NCBI GenBank assembly: GCA_003260075.1
Contig: QLIY01000018.1
Location: 233,761 to 297,760, forward strand
Length of the DNA stretch: 64,000 bases
Direction of reading: 5' to 3'
Source of the DNA: Phallusia mammillata
Taxonomy: Eukaryota; Chordata; Ascidiacea; Phlebobranchia; Ascidiidae
Made by a program: the position numbers and the translations under genes. The notes under the pieces are model-generated. The model had not been told where the DNA came from. It did not search any database and saw only the letters and a program-made list of their open reading frames with translations. This document shows, one piece after another, positions 49,177-58,334 of this stretch. Position 1 is the stretch's first letter; every line of letters starts with the position of its first letter.

Positions 49177-49912
49177 TTAGTCAAGATCATATCCCATAAA
49201 GTGAAACATAGAGGAATTGAAGAGATTTCCTTGCAGATTGATGTTATCCATTCCACCAAGTTGGCTTGGTAGAACTGATTCGAAGCTCATAAAACGGAAA
49301 GATGTGATCAAATTTTTAATATCTGGATTGCTCCTTTCAATGCAAACAATCACTCGTTTGACTGATAATGATTCCTCAGCATAATCCAACAACTCAATAA
49401 AGCTATCCTTGGACAGATCTAGTGGTACACGGACAAACAATTGATCTTGAAGCTGTACCTAAAAAAGTTGTGTTTTATGATAGGTTCCCTTTACAATATA
49501 TTTAATGATACAAATTCTATACATACTGTATCATAAGATATAATGGTGTGTTCTGCTTTTTGGCGAAGGAAGGTTTTAAGCTGAATATCTTGACAGTTTT
49601 TTGTGACCGACATACACTCTTTGGACAACACATCACAAGCAAACTTCACAGACTCTGAGGCTCCATTTCTCACATACACCCTGTACAACAAAAACAACCC
49701 AGTATAAGTCAGTTGGTCTTAAAGGGTTGAGCGCATTAACTTACTTATTAGGGACGTCAGGAGCACTGCCGAGGCCCTGCGGCCAGTTTGAAGTTACAGT
49801 GGAAAACTGTTGAAAGAGGCATGGAGGAGGAAAGAATGGTGAAGTAGCCTTCTTTTTCCTCTTTTTCTTCATGTTGATTGACTGAATTGGACACAAAATT
49901 CTCTGTATGCAT
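49177..49912 (-). CDS. OAZ: Ornithine decarboxylase antizyme with programmed +1 frameshift (3 exons)
   Basis: Antizyme binds ornithine decarboxylase, inhibits polyamine uptake and steers ODC to the proteasome; polyamines raise its synthesis through +1 frameshifting. ORF1 starts at ATG 49912 (in-frame TAA just upstream) and runs 51 codons, including MPLSTVFHC and GPRQCS, to TCC-TGA at 49757-49762. Vertebrate OAZ1 has GPRWCS at the same point. Skipping the T gives Asp-Val-Pro and continues into exon 2 (49527-49680) and exon 3 (49177-49458), about 200 residues in total. Exon 3 has the antizyme core: LFVRVPLDLSKDSFIELLDY, AEESLSVKRVIVCIER and ITSFRFMSFESVLP. Exon 1 ends at 49745, only 12 nt after the stop, so any 3' stimulator spans the splice junction. 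Confidence 0.93.
49757..49765 (-). promoter_or_regulatory. Antizyme +1 frameshift site (TGC-TCC-TGA-C)
   Basis: Read on the minus strand, TGC TCC TGA C is the end of antizyme ORF1. The same UCC-UGA pair is the shift site in animal antizymes. The ORF that continues the conserved protein is in the +1 frame immediately after it. Confidence 0.93.
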
Positions 49913-50632
49913 GACAATTTAACAACAGCTTTTGTATGTCTTATGCTCACTGAAAAACTTCAACAGAAAGAAATTTTAGTAGTGAAAAAAGGCAAGAATG
50001 TATTTTTCATGTAAAAAATCACAGGCATATGTTTTACAGTTGTATATATTCATTAAAACCTTGGTCATAAATGGCAAAGTAAGCAACTGGCAACACATTG
50101 TCTTCTCTTCAACATATTTTCAAACCATTAAAAACAGCACAACTAAAAAATAATTGCACCGAAATGTCCATTGCCCATCTGTGTACAAACCCTTGTCATA
50201 CATTGGTAAAGTAAAATAAGACACTGTATACATACAACCAATACTTGGGAATAATTATACAAGAAACTTCTCTATTTTGCTGTTTAAATCAATTCAAGTT
50301 TGTGTTTAAATCAATGCAAGTTTAGCAGCCTTGATATAATCAAACACAAGACTTTACCAATGCTTTCAGACTTTTTGGAAAAAAGCACTGCACAACAACA
50401 TAATTAGTTTCATTCAATGGCCTAAGCAGACACATAGAAATAGTCAAAATTTTGTACATTTAATTTTTGAATCCAGTTTCTAGTGATGGGAAGGGTACCC
50501 GGTATCGAACGATTTCAGTGGTATCGATACTCGTACTCTGTATCATATTTTGTCTCAGTTTTCAATACCAACGTGCGAGTACCGAAGGTCCATTTACACC
50601 ATAAGAATACGGGCAACTATATGCCAATATTT

Positions 50633-50713
50633 CCGGCTTGGTGATTGTTTTAGTGCAATTGTGTTGCTATGTTGTCTTTCACCAAGCGAAATAAACTCAA
50701 CTCAACTCAACTC
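50633..50713 (+). mobile_element. SINE-like element nested in MITE copy C
   Basis: CCGGCTTGGTGATTGTTTTA to AAACTCAACTCAACTC interrupts text that is continuous in MITE copy B (GCCAATATTTGCTTCGGACAG at 20808). ATATTT is duplicated at both edges (50627-50632, 50714-50719). The 3' end is a short (CTCAA)n tail. Related copies: 28791, 51575 and 55575 (inverted). Confidence 0.75.
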
Positions 50714-50821
50714 ATATTTGCTTCGGGCAGCACAATATTGGAAAAAAGTTCCGCCAGGTTACATATTTTTTTTCCGCTATCGTATGGAGATTACTTTTTT
50801 CTGCATGTGTGTGTGTGCACG

Positions 50822-50822
<1 letters not shown>

Positions 50823-50896
<74 letters not shown>
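50823..50896. other. Poly-G run (74 nt), probable gap placeholder
   Basis: Stands where copies A and B of the MITE have normal sequence around CACGCCTGTACCCCGACCATG, so it replaces real bases. Confidence 0.75.
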
Positions 50897-51574
50897 CTAT
50901 ACAACTAAGTACAACACTGTACTTAAGTACTCGGTAACCGTACTCGGTATCGAAGGTATATACATGTGGTACTCGTACTCGGTATCAGTAATCGCTTCAA
51001 AACCTGGTATCGTCCCATCACTACCAGTTTCCCTTCTTGAAAATGTATAAAAAACAAGTAATGATGACTTCATGAAATACAACACTACCCATGCACATGC
51101 CTTAAAACACTTAATTCATTGTTTTTGAACAGTATAAATATTTGTAATGCACTGAACCCACACTGAATGTACAGAATTTAAATTTCAGGAGTCAGCATTA
51201 CTACTGAAAGTTAGACCCTATACAAATCAGCAACCTGGTTTATGCTGTAGTATATGACAACCAAATGTGACTATCAGCTTCAAACCTTAGATAGTTAAGC
51301 AAGCAGGAAAAGTTTAAACAAGCGTTTGAGCATTAATAATCGCAAATTTAAGAATAAAACTAGACAATGAGTTTTAAATTGTGCTCCGGGAGCAATATGA
51401 AATGCTATGCATGCATTATAAGGTAAGGTTTTAATACCTATACATTTTCTACAGGTTATGTTATTTCCCACAAAAAAAGTTAAGTTTGTTACTAAAAAAT
51501 CAAAAATGGTCTGAGGTTACACTTTCTGATAATTTAAGAAGCAAAATATACATCTTTTGCAATTTCATTAGTCT

Positions 51575-51650
51575 TATAATTTTATTTTACTTGACATTAG
51601 TGCTATTGTCACTATGCTTTCTTTCACCAAGCAAAAAAACTCTAATCAAT
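51575..51650 (+). repeat. SINE-like repeat, diverged copy
   Basis: TTAGTGCTATTGTCACTATG and CTTTCACCAAGCAAAAAAACTC match the family at 50633. Confidence 0.55.
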
Positions 51651-52690
51651 TACAGAAATATGCGTTCAATGTTGCCTTATATATTTCATAATTCAGATAA
51701 TAACGAAACAAATAATTGATATAATACACCTAAACCTTATATAATAACATATATTTAGAAACACAATCTGTATGAGCAAAACCAAATAAATAAATGTATT
51801 AGATATATTGCATTGTAATAGCATGTAACCAAACTTGTAGTAATAGTTATCAAAACATGCACTCATAAATCGGAGGTTATGCAAATACTACACAAACGTT
51901 AACACAAAGCCCTATTATGACCGATTTTTAAACATACCAAGTCGCAGCAACATGCTGCAAGACAGCATTCCATCGAGTAGCAGATACATTTCTCTCAGCA
52001 GAATTTTGCTTTCGCAATAAAATTGCTTCGCGAGTCGCGACCTTTTTTCTTTGTGACCAAACAAACAAGTGTACTGTATCCCAACTCAGCCGTAGAAATA
52101 CAACACAGTAATTGGAAATCACAATGGAACTTCACGAACAAAGTTACCGACAAACAGTTATAATTTTTTTAGATTGTGTTGAAATTTTCGTCCGGCGTGT
52201 ATTGTATCTTTGGGGCAAATTCTAAAGTTTTTAAAATTTCATGTAGCTGCAGAAAAAAATGCAGTAGATTTTGTTGTATTTTTAAAATCAAAGAATTATT
52301 TTGCCCAGTCTAGTAAATGCAAAATTCTCTTAATCCGCAAATATTTCATAGCAAAGTGTTTGTGGGCATTTTATGTTTTCTTTGTGTTGCTTCTAAACCA
52401 CGTGACCAGTTTTAGCGATGATTTAGCAATTGTAAAAGTGGCGAGTGGTGACGAAGCTTTCTTTTTAATTTCTCGGGTATATGGAGGCGACAAGATAATT
52501 TTATTATCGGCCGGTCGTCACATGTTGAGGCGGGGAGGGGCCTCTACAAAAAAAAAATTTTTTTTTCTCGGGTACATAATTACATATCTATTATAATATT
52601 TAGCTGTCACTTGCTTTGATATAGAAATGAGGTTTTATACAATTTAAAACCAAATTGTTCTAAAAACTGGGGGCGATAACACTTTAAGGT
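51651..52690. other. Intergenic between antizyme and SELENOT
   Basis: AT-rich; no conserved coding frame. It must hold the start of the antizyme transcript (minus) and of SELENOT (plus). A G-rich motif GGCGGGGAGGGGCC at 52530 is the only compositional outlier. Confidence 0.4.
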
Positions 52691-52696
52691 TATTAT

Positions 52697-52813
52697 TAGT
52701 GATGGGACGAGTACCCGGTACTCGGTATCGATGGTATCGAACGATTTCAGTGGTATCGATACTCGTACTCGGTATCGGTACTCGCTTCAAAACCTGGTAT
52801 CGTCCCATCACTA
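52697..52813. mobile_element. hAT-type MITE, TAGTGATGGGACG family, copy D (117-bp deletion form)
   Basis: Same termini as copies A-C with perfect GTTATTAT on both sides (52689-52696, 52814-52821), but the middle is deleted. It lies 74 bp upstream of the SELENOT start codon, so it could affect that promoter or leader. Confidence 0.92.
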
Positions 52814-52886
52814 GTTATTATAAAAAGTATATTTTTGTTTTTATTCTAAACTCGTTGTACTTTTGTCAGATTTGTGTAATAAAAAT

Positions 52887-53504
52887 ATGGCTAACTATGG
52901 TATGTATGCCATAGTTGGCATTCTTGCCATCATGATAACTTGGAGGGACCTGTCAGGAAACACAGAAGTTGATGCGAAAATGGATAATGATGATTCTCCT
53001 GTTCCAAAGCTTAAAAGTCAATTCACTGTTCCTGTTGTAAAATTCCTCATTTGTCAATCCTGAGGTTACAAGCGGGCCTTTGAGGAATACGCTCACATCA
53101 TTCAGCAGCGTTACTCAGGGGTCAAGATCGACGGGGGTAACTACCCACCTCCTCAGATCAACCAAGCCATTGCTTCATTTTTGTCTCTTGCGAAATTTAT
53201 TTTAATTGGTTGTATTTTGACTGGAGTAAATCCATTCGAACGATTTGGATTGGACACCCCTCAGATCTATATTTGGTGTCGTGAAAATATGATATATGCC
53301 TGTTTTATGCTGTTTTTCCTTACCAATGCCATAGAAACTCAACTTACATCAACTGGTGCATTTGAAATATCATTGAACGATGTCACCATTTGGTCAAAGC
53401 TTCAATCTGGAAGAGTTCCAAGAGTAGATGAACTGATGCAGATCATTGACTCTCACATCAGTGGTGGAAATATCAATGCCAACGAGCAGTTCAAAGTGCA
53501 ATAA
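52887..53504 (+). CDS. SELENOT: Selenoprotein T with in-frame UGA (Sec), single exon
   Basis: SELENOT is an ER-membrane thioredoxin-fold oxidoreductase with a CxxU redox motif. ATG 52887 to TAA 53504 is 206 codons with one internal TGA at 53061-53063. Around it the reading is VKFLICQS-U-GYKRAFEEYAHIIQQRYSG (vertebrate KFQICVS-U-GYRRVFEEY). Downstream come IASFLSLAKFILIGC, NMIYACFMLFFLTNAIETQL, STGAFEISLNDVTIWSKLQSGRVP and the rest of the family sequence in the same frame, so the UGA is decoded. Residues ~5-17 are a hydrophobic N-terminal segment; ~93-111 and ~125-145 are the membrane-associated helices. No intron interrupts the coding region. A splice acceptor (TTTTGTCAG) precedes the ATG by 17 nt. 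Automated callers would split this gene at the TGA. Confidence 0.95.
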
Positions 53505-53924
53505 ACCTTTCCTCAACTTTTACATTCATTTAGTGGTGTTGCGTTTTTGGTATTACGTTTGTGGTACCTTGGTTACACATTTTCATTTCACCTTTAGGAG
53601 TTCAATTTTTCATGGTGTTTGGTTTGTTACACCAGGTTTCACTGTCTTGACAAAACAGACTGTATACACAAAGTTAGTTTTTGAAACAATTTATGCTTAA
53701 ACTTATTTATGTTTTGTGTTAAAACTCTGCAGCTGGCCGTGTTGACGAAACCCATTTGAAAAGCATAAAAAGGCTAAGTGTACTTTTTAAAGATGTGATG
53801 TACAGTAATTGTAATGAAGTTTTTTTGCAATGCACAACTTTTTGTCTATTGATTTGTGCTGGAAGTATTTATTGTATGCTAAGTTAAGTGTTATACATTT
53901 TCATTCAATGGATCTGCAGAGCAA

Positions 53925-53995
53925 AACTACGATGAAGACATTCTTCAAAAGGCACTGCCAGAAAATGTCTGATATGTTCATTTCGGGTAGTAATG
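53925..53995 (+). promoter_or_regulatory. Candidate SECIS element in the SELENOT 3' UTR
   Basis: ATGA (53932) starts a stem GACATT..TTC paired with GAA..AATGTC that ends in TGAT (53970), giving the UGAA/UGAU non-Watson-Crick quartet. Ten nt above the quartet lies AAAA, followed by a mini-stem GGC-ACT-GCC, the arrangement of a form 2 SECIS. Flanking ACTAC/GTAGT can form the lower helix. It is 428 nt beyond the stop codon. Confidence 0.75.
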
Positions 53996-54199
53996 GACAA
54001 GTTTGTTCTGTATTTACTATTGTTTGCGTGCATAACATCTGTCTTGCAATGATCATTAGTAATTTATCATTTGGTGTTTTGATGGATTTTGTGGTTGGAT
54101 CAGAATAAATGACTAGTTTAATGAAGCATTAATGTGTGTTTTGTTAATAGGATCTCTGCCTACAATGTTGTTTGTTTTGTAACTTACACAAAAACTACA

Positions 54200-55922
54200 A
54201 TGGCTGGCCTGGAACTAATTTCTGATCAAGGTTATCGAATTGATGGAAGGAAACCCACTGAGCTTCGACAAATTCGCTGTCGTTTAGGAGTTTTTACACA
54301 AGCAGATGGTTCCTCTTATGTTGAACAAGGCAACACAAAGGTCCGTTTTTTTAAATTGGCATTTTTTTGGTTTTAATACTTTTGAGTGGTTAGAACTAAG
54401 GGGTTTGGTTTTTATTTAGTTTCATAATGAAGTATACTTTTTAGGTGCTAGCATCTATATATGGACCACATGAGCCTTCATCGAATATGAGAAGCAAGGT
54501 ATGAGACTACATCCATATTTTTCTCCTAAACTTGTTTTAAGCTCAACTGTCAAAAATGATGTCATTCGACCACCTTTTCTAAATGTTTCAGTATAAAAAA
54601 AGCTTACCTCTTACAGATTTCACATGACAAGTGCATTATCAATTGTGAATACAGTCAAGCCTCCTTCAGTTCCGCTGAAAGAAAACACCGTCCTCGCGGG
54701 GATAGGAAAAGCCTCGATATGGCTGCACACATAAAACAAACATTTGAATCATGCATTCATACTACATTGTATCCAAGGTTTGTGTAATTTGCAATAAAAT
54801 AATTCAATAAAAATAACTTTTTTGTGAAAATTTTCTCCCATTTGTAATTTCAAAGTTTGAACAGGTTTACCTTTGAATACTTCTGGAAGTCCCTACACTT
54901 ATAGTCTTGTCTGTATTCTTTATAAGTTATGTACCAAATTTCATGCCCAGTATTTTAATTGTAAACATTTTTCTGGATGTGGCAAATTTAAATCATGAAA
55001 CTTCTAACCACTTCTAATTGGTAGTTGATTGGTCAGTGATGCCAAGTAAAGTTGATTTTGCATTTCAGATCCCAAATTGACATATTTTTACAAATCCTCC
55101 AATCAGATGGAAGCAATTACTGTGCTTGTGTTAATGCTGCTACCCTTGCAATTGTCGATGCTGGGATTGCAATGAAGGCAAGATATTAATCAGCTGCACA
55201 TATTAATAATTTTATTATTGCGAAAAATATTTCATGTGATGTTCTTTACATTTGTATTGTTGTAATAGTAAATTCTTTTTCTAGGATTATGTTTGTGCTT
55301 GTTCAGCGAGCTTAGCCAAAGGAACAACTCTAGTTGATATCAATCATGTTGAAGAATCCGCTGGGTGTGCTGAATTGTCAGCTGCTGTTATGCCTAAGTT
55401 AAACAAGATTGTTTATTCTGAACTTAATGGAAGGTAATACCATTGTATTAAGTAATAATTGCTGGATCTATACAATTATGTCCCACCAAAATGACACTTA
55501 ATTTGGGAATTAAAATCGTTCTGTGAGTAATCAATGAAGCACACTTTTATTCCGACTATTTCTTTTCCCATATTTAATTAAGTTTTGTTATTGCCACTCT
55601 GAGTTTAATTTATTTCGCTAAGTGAAAGAAATGGTAGCAACAAGTTGCACTACAACAGTAAATAAATGAAACTAAAGTTTTAACTTCTGACTCTTAAACT
55701 ACGATGCATTTTTTTAAGTGAAAAAAACTTTTTTACCATTAAGTGACATTGTCAAAAAAGGCTCCATTATAAAGGTACCAATTTTGTTGCAGGTTGCATG
55801 AAGATGAAATTGGAAAAGTTCTAGACTCTGTTGTACTGGGTTGCAATGATATGTTTGCAGTAATGGAAAGGACAGTTCGTGAACATGTTGAAGAAACTGT
55901 TTCAAACTTTACCCACTCATAA
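54200..55922 (+). CDS. EXOSC4: Exosome core subunit Rrp41 (6 exons)
   Basis: EXOSC4/Rrp41 is one of the six RNase PH-like ring proteins of the RNA exosome. Exons 54200-54340, 54445-54498, 54617-54777, 55069-55177, 55285-55433 and 55793-55922 join in frame to 247 residues, the family length. Landmarks: ISDQGYRIDGRKPTELRQIR at the start, GSSYVEQGNTKVLASIYGPH, ERKHRPRGDRKS, IDIFLQILQSDGSNYCACVN and AATLAIVDAGIAMKDYVCAC. The fourth intron has a GC donor (ATGAAG|GCAAGA). The fifth carries an inverted SINE-like copy. It begins ~700 bp after SELENOT on the same strand. Confidence 0.95.
55575..55645 (-). repeat. SINE-like repeat, inverted copy in EXOSC4 intron 5
   Basis: On the minus strand GTAGTGCAACTTGTTGCTAC and CTTTCACTTAGCGAAATAAA match the family at 50633. 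Confidence 0.65.
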
Positions 55923-56804
55923 ATTTTTGTTTTTGATACATCACTGCCGTGCCCTTTTTCAATAAAACTGCAAAAATATTCATGTATTTTTAAACTTTCT
56001 CACTAAAAAGTTTGTGTGAAGTCAAAGACTATGGTTTGGTATGATGAGAAAAATAGCATTTCAAACTGTAAACCATAGTGGTTGAGTTTTAGTTGATCTG
56101 CCCAATTATTCTGTAGATCAATCTAAATTAGAGCAGTCACTTATAATAACTTATTGCCGAAAACGCATGACAATTCAAGCATGTAGCTTTTTAACGGACA
56201 TGTGGGCCAGGATGTTGATAATTATCAACCGATTATAATCGGTCGTCAAATCACGTTGCATCGCTTTGTCGCTGCAAACTATTAAAATGCACATTTTCGG
56301 TGTCATAGTTCAAAGGTGCACAGCACTGGTCCCTATTGGCCCAAACATTTAATTTAAAGTAGCCTTTGCTTTAACTGCGTGTGTGTGTTACGTTAAGTAG
56401 GCAAAAGCGTTCAGCAGTGGTGATTTAGGGTTTTTGAAACTGTGTGGCGCGCGTAATGTATTTGTTTGTTGCTATGACACAATCAAAAATTGGTTGAGTA
56501 AATGCAGTGTTTAACATTTCATAAACTGGCCAAGGAAACACTATTTGCTTAAACGATCAATACCGGTAGAGGGTTTAACTTGTTACTAAAACGATGCGTT
56601 GGCACTTGGTACTAAACAAAAGCAACAACGAAAAACTAAACGAGATGAATCAAGCAATTTCTTGAATGGCGTGGTGCGGAACAAGATTTCTCAAAAAAAC
56701 TTTTCAAGCTAGTGGACATTTAAATCATGCACTTCAAGTTTAATTTGAGCTAGAGTCACTTGGTAAAATTACCTCCGCGTACTTTAAAATGAAAAAGGAA
56801 GACT
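55923..56804. other. Intergenic between EXOSC4 and tRNA-Gly
   Basis: AATAAA at 55962 probably ends EXOSC4. I see no further gene. Confidence 0.45.
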
Positions 56805-56875
56805 GCGTCGACCGGGAGTCGAACCCACAACTAGTGCTTGGAAGGCACCAATGCTAACCGTTACACCATCGACGC
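56805..56875 (-). tRNA. tRNA-Gly (anticodon TCC)
   Basis: 71 nt on the minus strand. Acceptor GCGTCGA pairs with TCGACGC (7 bp). The A box is TGGTGTAACGGTTAGCA, the anticodon stem GGTGC/GCACT closes loop CTTCCAA (anticodon TCC), and the B box is GGGTTCGACTC. T-stem position 49-65 looks mispaired (G-G), which is minor. A TTTTT terminator follows within 15 nt (minus strand). Confidence 0.92.
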
Positions 56876-57251
56876 GGACAGTAGAGTGCGCCTGAAACTC
56901 AATTATAAACTATACTCTTAGTGACTCACAACCTGGTACAATGTTTTTGTTGTTTTCCATTTTTGCATTTACATTTGTTTGTTAATTCTAATAATTATAA
57001 GTGAAAAAAACATACTTTGATCGCGCAATTCACGTCATTTTCAACGGTTTTCCAATTTATGCTTCGTCATTTGTTTTTCGACGCAACGTGATCGAAACTT
57101 GCTTAAATAAATGCTTAATCATGGAATGGAAAGTTTTAACCTGAGAAATTGGAAAAGATCATTCACCGTAATAATAGGCTATGGAAGTTTAAGTTACACG
57201 TTTTGTCTACTCTAGTCTTTGTAAATTCTGGCTAACTGCATAATACATAGG

Positions 57252-58040
57252 ATGGGAGATCGAAAAAAATCACCAATTGAAGAAAGAAAACAACAATACA
57301 AGGATTATTTGGACAAAACTGACGTGACATCTCAAGTGCGAGAAGCGTTACTAAAGTTAATTGAAAACCAACCAAAAGATCCGATGTTGTTTTTGGCAAA
57401 CTATTTTGACAACATTTCGACCAGTGATAAGTCCGACAAAATTACAACAGTGCATCAGATTTTGCAGTTAACACATCATTCGCAACAGTCTTTTCAAACA
57501 AACTTAATTGTTGCCTACGATGCAGCGAGCGTGGCGAAAAATCCAAATTCCAAAAAGGCGTCGATGAATAGACCTGGGCTGACTGGGAGTGTGTTTGAGG
57601 AGCTACTTGCTACAATTTTGTCAAACGTTCCAAAGAATTTACATGCAACACTGTTAGAACGTATTGGATGCAGAGCTAGTGAAATGGTGCCTTTTGATGT
57701 TTTTAGATATTGTATCACTGTGTGTTATGTATTTGTTGATTTCGTTAAGTTGTGTGGTAGCATTTTTAGTGTTTTGTGTGGTAAACAGTCTGGCAAGGTC
57801 ACAGACAAAGACATTTGTGAGATTGTTATTTCTTCACTTAAAGATGCACTTGATAGTTTACAGGATGATAATTCGCCTTGTTCTATTTTAGAGGCAGCAT
57901 ATGTTCTCAGGCCAGATAAATTGGCTTCAAGTTTGTTATCTAACAAAAGTTCAAAAACTGACAAATCAACTATGAATGAAGATGATTTTATGAAAGAAAT
58001 GATTGATGTGTTTACAAGCAAAATAAAAGTGCTTAAATGA
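57252..58040 (+). CDS. TPGS1: Tubulin polyglutamylase complex subunit 1 (single exon)
   Basis: TPGS1 (PGs1) is a targeting subunit of the TTLL1 tubulin polyglutamylase complex of cilia, centrioles and neurites. 262 residues in one exon. Matches to the vertebrate protein include VTSQVREALLKLIENQPKDP, FLANYFDNI, LTHHSQQSFQTNLIVAYDAA, RPGLTGSVFEELL, VPFDVFRYCITVCYVFVDFV and, at the end, MNEDDFMKEMIDVFTSKIKV. The ATG follows a splice acceptor (ATACATAG|G) by one base, as for SLC13 and the mitoregulin-like gene. The last ~30 nt of the frame are repeated at 58121 beyond a C-run placeholder. Confidence 0.9.
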   Translation: MGDRKKSPIEERKQQYKDYLDKTDVTSQVREALLKLIENQPKDPMLFLANYFDNISTSDKSDKITTVHQILQLTHHSQQSFQTNLIVAYDAASVAKNPNSKKASMNRPGLTGSVFEELLATILSNVPKNLHATLLERIGCRASEMVPFDVFRYCITVCYVFVDFVKLCGSIFSVLCGKQSGKVTDKDICEIVISSLKDALDSLQDDNSPCSILEAAYVLRPDKLASSLLSNKSSKTDKSTMNEDDFMKEMIDVFTSKIKVLK

Positions 58041-58110
58041 TGTTCAATAGACCAAACTAACTCAACCATGGTTAAAATTGTGACGTGCGTAGCTGATTTC
58101 TGATTTTTTT

Positions 58111-58121
58111 CCCCCCCCCCC
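58111..58121. other. Poly-C run (11 nt) between duplicated flanks, gap placeholder
   Basis: TTACAAGCAAAATAAAAGTG onward appears at 58014 and again at 58122, including the TPGS1 stop codon, with a few substitutions. It looks like two haplotype ends left unmerged. Confidence 0.88.
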
Positions 58122-58334
58122 TTACAAGCAAAATAAAAGTGCTTAAATGATGTTCAATAGACCAAACTATATTAACCATAGTTAAAATTGTGACATGCGT
58201 AGCTGATTTCTAATTTTTTTTCATATATTTTGTGTTTAGAATTGCCTGATTTTTTATCCAGTCTTAGTCTTACATATATTTTCTTTTTTTTATATTTTTA
58301 GGCAATATACACAATTTTTTAAACAATAATAATC

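Larger units (their letters stand above)
50481..51023. mobile_element. hAT-type MITE, TAGTGATGGGACG family, copy C
   Basis: Termini TAGTGATGGGAAGGGTACCC and CTGGTATCGTCCCATCACTA, flanked by perfect CCAGTTTC (50473-50480, 51024-51031). It contains a nested SINE-like insert (50633-50713) and a 74-nt G placeholder. Confidence 0.92.

Noticed and set aside
49741..49950. 69-residue frame over antizyme exon 1 (Lys-rich, ending PDVPNK)
   Set aside because: It is in the +1 frame upstream of the shift site; the con­served N-terminus (MPLSTVFHC...GPRQCS) is in the other frame, ending at TCC-TGA.
52863..53063. Short protein ending at the TGA at 53063
   Set aside because: The TGA is the Sec codon of SELENOT, so this is a truncated reading of that gene.
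53830..54108. 92-residue frame downstream of SELENOT
   Set aside because: It overlaps the SECIS candidate and shows no family resemblance; it is 3' UTR.
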